5,924 bases of DNA from Deltaproteobacteria bacterium (lineage in GTDB: Bacteria > Desulfobacterota_B > Binatia > Bin18): NCBI GenBank assembly GCA_012271025.1, contig JAAXHF010000469.1:1-5924 (forward strand), in the 5' to 3' direction. How positions within the stretch are numbered: the first letter of the stretch is position 1; each line of letters starts with the position of its first letter. Below, piece after piece: positions 1 to 5,426 of the stretch. The notes below the pieces were generated by a model that saw nothing but the letters and a program-made list of their open reading frames with translations, did no database searches and had not been told where the DNA came from. The position numbers were made by a program, and so were the translations under genes.

Positions 1-242
1 TTGATGCACACGTTGGTGAAGTTGATGTTGCGGTTGACCACATACGTCACCACCTCGCCGACCTGACGCCGGCGCATCTCATCCGCAACCAGGCACATGA
101 CCTGGAGGTCCAGCCCGTTCGTCTCGCACAGGCGCAGCCCTTCCTGCCAGGACACCTCCTCCCCGTCCAGGGCTCGGTGCAGAATCGTGCTGACCTGGGG
201 ATCGATATGTTCGAGAACGCTCGCAAGACCGTTGGTTGCCAC
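1..242 (-). CDS. cofH: FO synthase subunit 2, CofH (N-terminal 80 residues, cut by window edge)
   Basis: Seen: a GTG-initiated reading frame runs off the left edge after 80 codons. It ends in the motif VVNRNINFTNVC (residues 68-79), the lead-in to the radical-SAM iron-sulfur site of CofH proteins. C79 should be the first cysteine of the CxxxCxxC cluster; the other two lie outside the window. An AAGGAG sits 7 nt upstream of the GTG, and the only nearby upstream in-frame ATG (at 272) is closed by a TGA after four codons, so GTG is the start. Known of the family: CofH is a cytosolic 4Fe-4S radical-SAM enzyme that joins tyrosine to 5-amino-6-(D-ribitylamino)uracil. CofG then closes the ring to give 7,8-didemethyl-8-hydroxy-5-deazariboflavin (FO), the F420 chromophore. 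Inferred: it is co-transcribed with cofG, whose stop lies 49 bp upstream. The N-terminal match and the cofG neighbour make the call firm despite truncation. Confidence 0.9.
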   Translation of the reverse strand, partial: MATNGLASVLEHIDPQVSTILHRALDGEEVSWQEGLRLCETNGLDLQVMCLVADEMRRRQVGEVVTYVVNRNINFTNVCI

Positions 243-249
243 AGTGGGT

Positions 250-255
250 CTCCTT
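250..255 (-). promoter_or_regulatory. Ribosome binding site deciding the cofH GTG start
   Basis: On the minus strand this reads AAGGAG, followed by seven bases (ACCCACT) and then GTG. It is near the ideal anti-Shine-Dalgarno match and supports GTG at 242 as the start of cofH. Confidence 0.75.
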
Positions 256-291
256 CTTCAGACCGAAAACATGCGGTTGGCCGGGACCGAT

Positions 292-1470
292 TCAGGCGCT
301 GACCTGGGCCTGCAACTCCTCGGTCCGCGGACGCAGGGCTGGCAGCAGCCAGCCGGGTCGATCAATATACTCGGGGTAAATGGCCAGCCGTTCACGCAGC
401 CTGAAGCCCTCCTCTCGACAGGTCTGGGCCAGGCTGTCCAGATGCGGCCAGGCGGCTTCAGGGTTGACATAGTCTTTGGTGACCGGGGAGATGCCTCCCC
501 AGTCGTTGATCCCGGCCCGCAGCAGGAGACGATGATCGGCCGGGTTGAGATTGGGCGGCGCTTGGACATTCATCTGGCCGCCGAGCAGCAGCCGGGCAAC
601 GGCCACGGTTTTGGCCACCTCGGGGCTGTCCGGCTCTGGAGCGTCGGCCATGCGGGTGTCGGGTTTGGCCCGGAAGTTCTGGATGATGACCTCTTGGATG
701 TGGTCGTACTCGTCGTGCAGGTCGCGGATGGCGAGCAGACTATCGACCACTTCCTCGCGCGTCTCTCCGATGCCGATCAGAATCCCGGTCGTAAAGGGAA
801 TCTCCAGCTGGCCGGCTTCGCGGATCATCTTGACCCGCACCGCCGGCTCTTTGTCCGGCGCCGAAAAATGGGCCATGCCGCGCTCGCGCAGCCGGGGGCT
901 GATATTCTCCAGCATGAGGCCCAGGCTGACGTTCACGTCTTTGAGCCGGCGCATCTCGTCGGCGCTCAGAATACCCGCGTTGGTGTGGGGCAGAATGCCG
1001 TACGACAGCGCAATCTGGCACGCCTCGTAGACGTATTCGGTTGTGGTCCGGTGGCCGAGGTCGGCCAGGGTGGTGCGGTAGGCCCGAGAGACCAGTTCGG
1101 GTTTGTCGCCCAGACACATCAGGGCTTCTTTACAGCCCTGGACCTGCCCCCGGGCCAGCCACTCGCGCAGGTCGGCGCGGGTCATGGTCCAGGCTGCCGG
1201 GTCGCGCGGGTCCTTGCGAAAGGTGCAGTACGAGCAGCGATCTCGACACAGGTTGGTGACCGGCAGAAAGAGCTTGCGTGAGTAGGTGACCGTCCGGCCC
1301 TTGTGGCGGTCGCGCAGGTCGCCGGCGGTCGCCAGCAGAGCCGCAAACTCCTCGTCCGTGCAGTGGAGCAGGCGATAGCCCTCGGCCGCCGACAGCTGTC
1401 GGCCATCCGCTGCGTTCTGCAGGAGCTGCTCAAAGCTCGGAGAAATATGCTCGGAAACGGGCTCGTGCAC
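292..1470 (-). CDS. cofG: FO synthase subunit 1, CofG (radical SAM)
   Basis: A 392-aa protein with the radical-SAM cysteine motif CRDRCSYC (C75, C79, C82) in the context SRKLFLPVTNLC, characteristic of CofG. A GIGETREE segment follows in the middle, and near the C-terminus come APPNLNP and INDWGGISPVTKDYVNPE, both typical of this family and of the N-terminal half of actinobacterial FbiC. Length fits a complete stand-alone subunit. Known: CofG is a cytosolic 4Fe-4S enzyme that uses SAM to cyclise the CofH product to FO. The start is GTG, with AGGGGGAG (1478-1485) 7 nt upstream. A promoter-like TTGACA/TACCTT pair lies about 30-60 bp upstream. cofH follows after 49 bp, so a cofG-cofH transcript is likely. 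Unlike FbiC, the two halves are separate genes here. No truncation or lost motif is seen. Confidence 0.96.
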   Translation of the reverse strand: MHEPVSEHISPSFEQLLQNAADGRQLSAAEGYRLLHCTDEEFAALLATAGDLRDRHKGRTVTYSRKLFLPVTNLCRDRCSYCTFRKDPRDPAAWTMTRADLREWLARGQVQGCKEALMCLGDKPELVSRAYRTTLADLGHRTTTEYVYEACQIALSYGILPHTNAGILSADEMRRLKDVNVSLGLMLENISPRLRERGMAHFSAPDKEPAVRVKMIREAGQLEIPFTTGILIGIGETREEVVDSLLAIRDLHDEYDHIQEVIIQNFRAKPDTRMADAPEPDSPEVAKTVAVARLLLGGQMNVQAPPNLNPADHRLLLRAGINDWGGISPVTKDYVNPEAAWPHLDSLAQTCREEGFRLRERLAIYPEYIDRPGWLLPALRPRTEELQAQVSA

Positions 1471-1477
1471 GGTATGG

Positions 1478-1485
1478 CTCCCCCT
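1478..1485 (-). promoter_or_regulatory. Ribosome binding site of cofG
   Basis: Reads AGGGGGAG on the minus strand, 7 nt before the GTG codon. It supports the non-ATG start of cofG. Confidence 0.7.
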
Positions 1486-1500
1486 GACTAAAGCACTGCG

Positions 1501-1529
1501 AAGGTAGTCAAGGCGGGCCGGAATGTCAA
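1501..1529 (-). promoter_or_regulatory. Candidate sigma70-type promoter for cofG-cofH
   Basis: On the minus strand, TTGACA (plus coordinates 1524-1529) is a perfect -35 consensus. It is separated by exactly 17 bp from TACCTT (1501-1506), a weak -10 that keeps T1, A2 and T6. Transcription would start near 1494, leaving a leader of about 25 nt that contains the cofG ribosome binding site. It lies in the 84-bp gap after the preceding same-strand gene, which would let the F420 genes be expressed independently. The weak -10 keeps confidence moderate. Confidence 0.5.
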
Positions 1530-1554
1530 CCGCTGTGCGGCGATTTTCTCACTT

Positions 1555-1962
1555 TTATGTGATATCACCTGTCCGCCGGCCCTGAAGGGCGCTGGCGCCC
1601 GTCTCTCGGGCCTGACTTGGGTGTGTCCCGGACAGTCGGCGGCGGAAACGAATCAGGCCCAGGGCCGTACACGCGATACCCAGACCGAACATCAGCCGGC
1701 CACTCGTCAGCACGACATGATAGAAGTCCAGCTTGGCCTGGGCGATCTCCCAGCGCTCACGGGCTTCGCTGGGGATGTAGCGCTGGGCGCCACGGAAGAC
1801 CAGCGCCGTCGCAGCTTCGACCTGGGGCGTCGTGGCCGTCAGGACCGCCCGGTACTCGTGCACCTTTGTCAGGGCGGCGACCGCATTCCCCACCCCCAGC
1901 ACGATCAGGACGAGGCCGGCGATGAAGAGGTAGTTTCGGGCGAGCGATTGGGTTATGGTCAT
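1555..1962 (-). CDS. Two-helix membrane protein of unknown function (135 aa)
   Basis: I do not recognise the family. Seen: an ATG-started, TAA-terminated frame encoding two hydrophobic segments, about residues 11-31 (YLFIAGLVLIVLGVGNA core) and 84-104 (VLTSGRLMFGLGIACTA core). Between them lies a roughly 50-residue polar, probably helical region, and the tail (106-135) is arginine-rich. Topology would put both termini on the same side, probably cytoplasmic given RFRRR after helix 2. A GGGAGGGAG ribosome binding site lies 6 nt before the ATG, within a stable hairpin described separately. It lies upstream of cofG on the same strand with an 84-bp gap, and is divergent from the enoyl-CoA hydratase gene (89 bp between starts). 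A link to F420 metabolism cannot be shown. A plus-strand frame also covers much of the region, but it has no recognisable motifs, whereas the membrane pattern and ribosome binding site favour this one. Confidence 0.72.
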   Translation of the reverse strand: MTITQSLARNYLFIAGLVLIVLGVGNAVAALTKVHEYRAVLTATTPQVEAATALVFRGAQRYIPSEARERWEIAQAKLDFYHVVLTSGRLMFGLGIACTALGLIRFRRRLSGTHPSQARETGASALQGRRTGDIT

Positions 1963-1991
1963 GGGCTGCTCCCTCCCAGCCCTAGCAGCCC
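1963..1991 (-). promoter_or_regulatory. Leader hairpin containing the ribosome binding site of the 135-aa membrane protein
   Basis: Perfect 8-bp inverted repeat: GGGCTGCT (1963-1970) and AGCAGCCC (1984-1991), with a 13-nt loop. In the minus-strand mRNA the 3' arm ends at the base just before the ATG at 1962, and most of the purine-rich Shine-Dalgarno GGGAGGGAG (1969-1977) sits in the loop. This could gate translation of the membrane protein. As DNA it could also be a dyad operator in the divergent intergenic region. The structure is seen; the role is inferred. Confidence 0.45.
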
Positions 1992-2051
1992 GAAAGGGAA
2001 AGCGTCAAGCGTGGGGAGACTCCTTGCGGGCGGTGCAGAAGGAAGGCGAAT

Positions 2052-2825
2052 ATGTCGAAGGTCGTGCTGAGCGAGACGAGGAACCGAGTCCGGTGGATCA
2101 CGATAAACCGACCCGAACGGCGCAACGCCCTGGATAGCGAGACGATTTTCAGTCTCAAGGATGCCCTTGGCGTGGCGGCTCGCGATTCCGACAGTCGGGT
2201 CCTGGTGCTGACCGGAGCGGGTGGGGCCTTCTGTTCGGGCGCCGACCTGCGGGCCGGACGGTCTGAGGGCAGGCCGCCGGGTGACGTGATGGAAGACGGC
2301 TTCAACGGCGTGATCCGTGCGATTTGGAACCTGCCCAAGCCGGTCATTGCGGCTGTTGACGGGGCGGCGGCCGGGTTTGGCTGTTCCCTGGCCCTGGCCT
2401 GCGACGTGCGTCTCGCCTCCTCAAAGGCGCGCTTTTCCCTCATCTTTGTCCAACGTGCGCTTACCATCGACGGCGGAGCCAGCTATCTGCTGCCCCGCCT
2501 GGCGGGTCTGAAGGGCGTGGAGATGGCGCTGACCGGAGAGGCGGTCGATGCTGAACAGGCCGAGCGCATGGGCCTGGTGAATCGGGTCGTCCCCCACGAC
2601 GCCTTCCACGCCTGCAGCGCCGAGTACGCCGAAAAGATGGCCCGACAAGCTCCGCTGGCTCTGGCCGCAATCAAGGCCTCACTCCACCACGCTTTGGAGA
2701 GCAGCCTGGATGAGGTGTTGAGCTACGAGATGGCCGAGCAGCGCAGGATGGTCCGTACGGCCGACTTTCGGGAAGGGCTGAGCGCCTTTTTGGAGAAACG
2801 CGAGCCCCGCTACTCCGGCCGTTAG
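2052..2825 (+). CDS. Enoyl-CoA hydratase/isomerase family protein (crotonase fold, PaaG-like active site)
   Basis: A 257-aa protein of normal crotonase length. Seen: INRPERRNALD near the N-terminus (18-28). The first oxyanion-hole motif is GAFCSGADL (58-66) and the second is AAAGFGCSLALACDV (105-119). The C-terminal DFREGLSAFLEKREPRYSGR (238-257) is typical. Known: the family binds acyl-CoA thioesters and stabilises an enolate for hydration, isomerisation or related steps in fatty-acid or aromatic-acid breakdown. The two glutamates of classical hydratases appear absent (S112 and about F132 at those places by my alignment). D140 in LTIDGGASYLLPRLAG aligns with the catalytic aspartate of PaaG-type isomerases, so an isomerase role is more likely than hydration. 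The substrate is unknown. AAGGAAGG (2039-2046) lies 5 nt before the ATG. The gene stops with TAG 22 bp before the phosphatase start, so the two are probably co-transcribed. Confidence 0.92.
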   Translation: MSKVVLSETRNRVRWITINRPERRNALDSETIFSLKDALGVAARDSDSRVLVLTGAGGAFCSGADLRAGRSEGRPPGDVMEDGFNGVIRAIWNLPKPVIAAVDGAAAGFGCSLALACDVRLASSKARFSLIFVQRALTIDGGASYLLPRLAGLKGVEMALTGEAVDAEQAERMGLVNRVVPHDAFHACSAEYAEKMARQAPLALAAIKASLHHALESSLDEVLSYEMAEQRRMVRTADFREGLSAFLEKREPRYSGR

Positions 2826-2847
2826 CCCAGGCGCAGGCTTGAGAGAC

Positions 2848-3579
2848 ATGGCGCGTTTGTTCATCGTCGGCGATATCCACGCCTGCCCGGTCGAGTTGGA
2901 GGCTCTGCTGAGCGCCTTAGCCCTCGAGGCCAAAGATCATCTCGTCTTTTTGGGCGATTATATCGACCGTGGTCCCGGAGCGCGTGAGGTGATTGACCTG
3001 CTGCTGGCTCTGCGGGCCGATCAGGTGTGTGGGCTGACCTTCCTCAGGGGCAACCATGAGGATATGTTCCTCGACTTTCTCGGCTACGGGGGAGGCTACG
3101 GCGAGGCGTTTCTGATGAATGGCGGGATTCAAACCCTGGACAGCTACGGCTGCTGGCCCGATGTCAACGCTCTGCCCGCGCGTATCCCCGAGACGCATAT
3201 CGCCTTTCTGCGCAGCTTAGGCCTGTCCTTTTCCGGTCGGGAGCCCGACCACGACCTCGGTCAAGATATTTTGTGCGTCCACGCCGGTATTGATCCCCAA
3301 CGTCCGCTCTCAGACCAGGGGGTCGAACACCTGCTGTGGATTCGCCACGAGTTCATCGATAAGCCCCATTCCCTGCCGTATACGGTCGTTTACGGGCATA
3401 CGCCCCAGCCTGAGCTGCGGTTCCACCTGCCCTACAAGGTCGGAATCGATACGGGTCTGGTGTATGGGGGGCGTTTGTCGTGCCTCGAATGGACCACCAA
3501 GACCGTGTACCAGGTGGCAAAGGGCAGCCGCCAGGTGCGAGTCGTTGACGTCGGCCGACAGTGGTTGAAGGACGGCTAG
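2848..3579 (+). CDS. PPP-family metallophosphatase (serine/threonine protein phosphatase or ApaH-like)
   Basis: A 243-aa protein with the full PPP metal-site series: GDIHA (8-12), GDYIDRG (36-42), GNHE (68-71), HAG (145-147) and VYGHTP (181-186), followed by GIDTG (199-203). Known: these residues bind two metal ions that hydrolyse phosphate esters. Members act as Ser/Thr protein phosphatases or dinucleoside tetraphosphatases, and sequence motifs alone do not separate the two. The usual GDxHG is GDIHA here. No signal peptide is seen, so it is probably cytosolic. ATG at 2848 puts the first beta strand (RLFIVGDIH) right at the N-terminus as is usual; a TTG at 2839 would add only three residues. 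No strong ribosome binding site fits either start (only GAGAG just before the ATG), so translation may be coupled to the enoyl-CoA hydratase gene that ends 22 bp upstream. The protein substrate is unknown. It stops with TAG. Confidence 0.93.
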   Translation: MARLFIVGDIHACPVELEALLSALALEAKDHLVFLGDYIDRGPGAREVIDLLLALRADQVCGLTFLRGNHEDMFLDFLGYGGGYGEAFLMNGGIQTLDSYGCWPDVNALPARIPETHIAFLRSLGLSFSGREPDHDLGQDILCVHAGIDPQRPLSDQGVEHLLWIRHEFIDKPHSLPYTVVYGHTPQPELRFHLPYKVGIDTGLVYGGRLSCLEWTTKTVYQVAKGSRQVRVVDVGRQWLKDG

Positions 3580-3586
3580 GACGGGC

Positions 3587-3616
3587 TTGCCGAGCCGGGG
3601 TCTTGTCGGCTAATAT
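3587..3616 (+). promoter_or_regulatory. Candidate promoter for the tRNA gene
   Basis: TTGCCG (3587-3592; 4 of 6 consensus) and TAATAT (3611-3616; 4 of 6) are separated by 18 bp. A GC-rich stretch follows, and the tRNA 5' end is about 28 bp downstream of the -10. It is well placed for a tRNA promoter but both boxes are imperfect. Confidence 0.35.
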
Positions 3617-3624
3617 CCCGAGTT

Positions 3625-3638
3625 GTCCCGCTAGGGAC
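3625..3638 (+). other. Short hairpin in the tRNA 5' leader
   Basis: GTCCC-GCTA-GGGAC forms a perfect 5-bp stem with a 4-nt loop, ending 5 bases before the mature tRNA. It may be part of the precursor recognised during 5' processing, or coincidence. It lacks a T-tract, so it is not a terminator. Confidence 0.35.
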
Positions 3639-3643
3639 GCCGT

Positions 3644-3717
3644 GGCGACGTAGCTCAGTAGGCTAGAGCGAGGGTCTCATAATCCCTAGGTCGGCAGTTC
3701 GATTCTGCCCGTCGCTA
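3644..3717 (+). tRNA. tRNA-Met (anticodon CAT), probably elongator
   Basis: A full cloverleaf is visible over 74 nt. The acceptor arm is GGCGACG (3644-3650) with CGTCGCT (3710-3716), giving six Watson-Crick pairs plus a G1-U72 wobble, and A73 as discriminator. The D-stem is GCTC/GAGC (3653-3656, 3666-3669). The anticodon stem pairs AGGG with CCCT around a U31-U39 mismatch, and the loop is CTCATAA with CAT at 3678-3680. The T-stem is GGCAG/CTGCC with loop TTCGATT (3693-3709). The 3' CCA is not encoded (CGT follows A73), so it must be added enzymatically. It lacks initiator hallmarks: no C1-A72 mismatch and no three G-C pairs flanking the anticodon loop. A CAT anticodon could also belong to tRNA-Ile2, whose C34 is changed to lysidine by TilS. 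I favour elongator Met from the overall look, but this is not decisive. Confidence 0.93.
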
Positions 3718-3726
3718 CGTCTGCGC

Positions 3727-3755
3727 CGTGTATCAACACACGCTGGAGTTCCAGC
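3727..3755 (+). other. Two small hairpins just 3' of the tRNA
   Basis: CGTGT (3727-3731) can pair with ACACG (3738-3742). GCTGG (3742-3746) can pair with CCAGC (3751-3755) around AGTT. Neither has a T-tract, so neither is a convincing intrinsic terminator. Readthrough from the tRNA into the microprotein gene 59 bp downstream is possible; the hairpins might instead mark 3' processing. Confidence 0.25.
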
Positions 3756-3775
3756 CTCAGCCAAGGAGACAAGCT

Positions 3776-3901
3776 ATGGACCCCCTCGCTATTTTTATGG
3801 TGATCGTTGCCGGGGCTGCGGTGGTGCTGACTGCGATATCGGCCGCTGCGGTGTTTCTGACCGGAAATCCAGACGAGGCCGCTGGGGAGCCGACCGGCTG
3901 A
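3776..3901 (+). CDS. Small single-helix membrane protein (41 aa), unknown function
   Basis: I do not recognise a family. Seen: an ATG frame of 41 codons ending in TGA, preceded by AAGGAG (3763-3768) with an ideal 7-nt spacer. The product begins MDPLAIFMVIVAGAAVV, has one hydrophobic helix at about residues 4-29 made mainly of A, V, I and L, and ends in a short acidic, polar tail (NPDEAAGEPTG). An acidic residue before the helix and no basic flank make orientation uncertain. It lies 58 bp after the tRNA and 289 bp before the binding-protein gene, with no convincing terminator in front. The strong ribosome binding site, clean membrane helix and matching composition argue for a real microprotein; short length is the main doubt. 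Confidence 0.6.
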   Translation: MDPLAIFMVIVAGAAVVLTAISAAAVFLTGNPDEAAGEPTG

Positions 3902-4190
3902 ACAGTCGCGCGTCATCGGCTTCGGACGGAGACTGCCTCGCTCCCCGGCCGTGTCGCTCGAACCGTCGAGACCACCTTGAGCCGCGTCGCATCAATAGAA
4001 CGACACTCGCTCACGGGCTCGTCCAGGGCACTCTTCTCCGCGCGGATCACGCGGCCGTGATGCAGGCGGTATAGCCCGAACGCGGCTGGAGAGAGGGAGG
4101 TTCGTCCGGCATGCTGCCCCCCGAATGCCTTTGCCTACGCGCTGTGGAGGAAGAAGCGGGCTGTTTGCCGTCGAAGCGAGAGGTGGGGCT
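3902..4190 (+). other. Intergenic region of 289 bp without a convincing gene; contains two short dyads
   Basis: No frame here has both a plausible start with a ribosome binding site and a recognisable motif. It holds CTCGA-ACCG-TCGAG (3957-3970) and ATCACG-CGGC-CGTGAT (4046-4061), and presumably the promoter of the binding-protein gene, although no good -35/-10 pair was found. The ribosome binding site of the next gene, AGAGGTGG, lies at its end (about 4179-4186). A minus-strand frame is open from 4134 to 3913 but has no ATG start and no recognised motif. Confidence 0.5.
4046..4061 (+). promoter_or_regulatory. Perfect 6-bp dyad upstream of the binding-protein gene (possible operator or hairpin)
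   Basis: ATCACG (4046-4051) and CGTGAT (4056-4061) are perfect inverted arms around CGGC, about 130 bp before the ATG at 4191. The size and symmetry suit a dimeric regulator's operator or a small leader hairpin. No known regulator's consensus is recognised, and one such dyad can arise by chance. Confidence 0.3.
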
Positions 4191-5426
4191 ATGAGCGCAC
4201 TGACACGGAGAGCGCTGCTCCGTTCCGGTTTGCGCTGCTGTCTGGTCATACCGTGGCTGAAACCTCTGGAGGCAATCGCCGACCAGTCTGCGCCGCAGGC
4301 AAACCCGTCGGACCAACGGACGGCGTCCGGTCTGACCGACACCGAGATTATTCTTGGGGTGTCGGCGGCATTCTCCGGTCCCTCCCGAGGGTTGGGCATC
4401 GAGCTGTGGCGGGGGGCCAGCGCCTATTTCACGCATGTCAACCGACTCGGGGGCGTGGCCGGTCGCAAGGTGACGCTCAAAACGTATGACGACGGCTACC
4501 AACCCGACCCGTCGGTCAGGAACACCATGCAGCTGATGCTGCAAGACCAGGTGTTTCTGCTGTTCGGTTACGTTGGCACGCCAACGGTGACCCGTGTCCT
4601 GCCCATGCTCAAGAAGTTCCAGGACCGGAATATCCTGTTGTTCTTCCCCTTTACCGGAGCGCAGCCGCAGCGGGAGCCGCCGTATGGCAACTTCGCCTTT
4701 AATCTGCGCGCTTCCTATCGTCAGGAAACCGCCGGTCTGGTCGATAATTTCATGCGCATCAAGCGCAGACGCCTTGCCGTGTTCTACCAGGCCGACGCCT
4801 ATGGACGGAGCGGCTGGGCGGGGGTCAGACGCGCCCTCCAGCAGTACGGGGAACGGATTGTCGGCGAGGCAACCTACCGCCGGGGCGAACAGTTCACCGC
4901 CAGCATGCGCGAGCAGGTCGAAATATTGAAGGCGTCCGAGCCTCAGGCGGTGATCTGTATCGGCTCGTATGCGGCCTGCGCGGCCTTTGTGCGTGATGCG
5001 GTGGACCTTGGGCTGCGGGTGCCGATTGCCAACCTGTCCTTTGTCGGCAGCGAAAACCTGTTGAAACTCCTGACCGAGATGGGTGGCGACAGCGATCCGT
5101 ATACGCGGCTGCTGGTCAACTCTCAGGTCGTGCCGAGTTATGAAGAAACCGCCATACCGGCCGTCAGAGAGTATCGTGCATTGATGCAACGCTACGATCC
5201 GCAGCCCCCCACAGCACTGTTGAAGGAAGCCTACACGCCCTTTGCCCACAGCTTCGTCAGCCTCGAGGGCTTCCTCAACGCCAAGCTGATGGTAGAAGTA
5301 CTGCGCCGGCTTGGCGACGACCCGGCACGCGGCCGTCTCGAAAAGGCGGTGTTCAGCGTCCGGGATTTCGATCTCGGCATTGGGGAGCCGGTTTCCTTTG
5401 GGCCCGAGCGTCGCCAAGGTCTCTAG
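4191..5426 (+). CDS. Periplasmic substrate-binding protein, Leu/Ile/Val type (type 1 fold), C-terminus cut by TAG
   Basis: A 411-aa protein. Seen: the N-terminus has TRRALLRSG (5-13), a Tat-like twin-arginine pattern, then a modest hydrophobic stretch and a possible cleavage site after AIA (28-30). The mature part opens with EIILGVSAAFSGPSRGLG (52-69). Then come NRLGGVAGRKVTLKTYDDGY (84-103), LFGYVGTPTV (124-133) and AVFYQADAYGRSG (196-208), the usual landmarks of branched-chain amino acid/amide-type binding proteins. Known: such proteins catch small ligands in the periplasm between two lobes and hand them to an ABC transporter or a receptor. Here no permease or ATPase gene follows; a membrane sensor gene does, which suggests a ligand-presenting role. 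ATG at 4191 is preferred over one at 4125 because AGAGGTGG precedes it and the signal peptide then begins properly. The TAG at 5424-5426 appears premature (see the next feature). The ligand is unknown. Confidence 0.9.
   Translation: MSALTRRALLRSGLRCCLVIPWLKPLEAIADQSAPQANPSDQRTASGLTDTEIILGVSAAFSGPSRGLGIELWRGASAYFTHVNRLGGVAGRKVTLKTYDDGYQPDPSVRNTMQLMLQDQVFLLFGYVGTPTVTRVLPMLKKFQDRNILLFFPFTGAQPQREPPYGNFAFNLRASYRQETAGLVDNFMRIKRRRLAVFYQADAYGRSGWAGVRRALQQYGERIVGEATYRRGEQFTASMREQVEILKASEPQAVICIGSYAACAAFVRDAVDLGLRVPIANLSFVGSENLLKLLTEMGGDSDPYTRLLVNSQVVPSYEETAIPAVREYRALMQRYDPQPPTALLKEAYTPFAHSFVSLEGFLNAKLMVEVLRRLGDDPARGRLEKAVFSVRDFDLGIGEPVSFGPERRQGL

Noticed and set aside
97..1281. A 394-codon open frame on the plus strand
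   Set aside because: It is antisense to cofG and cofH, which carry clear radical-SAM motifs; its translation has no recognisable domain and reads as a high-GC shadow.
1530..1560. Possible intrinsic terminator between the membrane protein gene and cofG
   Set aside because: CCGC-TGT-GCGG has only a 4-bp stem, and its T-rich flank lies on the wrong side for minus-strand transcripts.
1621..2070. A 149-codon plus-strand frame overlapping the membrane protein gene
   Set aside because: No membrane pattern, motif or ribosome binding site, and it runs into the start of the enoyl-CoA hydratase gene; the minus-strand frame is better supported.
3584..3611. Possible terminator after the phosphatase gene
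   Set aside because: Only weak 4-5-bp stems (GGCT/AGCC, AGCCG/CGGCT) without a T-tract; the same bases are better explained as the tRNA promoter region.
3644..3901. tRNA as an integration site for a mobile element
   Set aside because: No second copy of the tRNA 3' end is seen in the window, and there is no integrase gene or insertion-sequence end nearby.
3913..4134. A minus-strand stretch of about 73 codons without a stop
   Set aside because: There is no ATG start or ribosome binding site and I recognise no family. It reads somewhat protein-like, so it could be a gene remnant or part of a dispersed repeat, but nothing in the window proves it.
5424..5426. General recoding of TAG (for example pyrrolysine)
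   Set aside because: TAG also ends the enoyl-CoA hydratase and phosphatase frames at natural family C-termini, so it works as a normal stop here.
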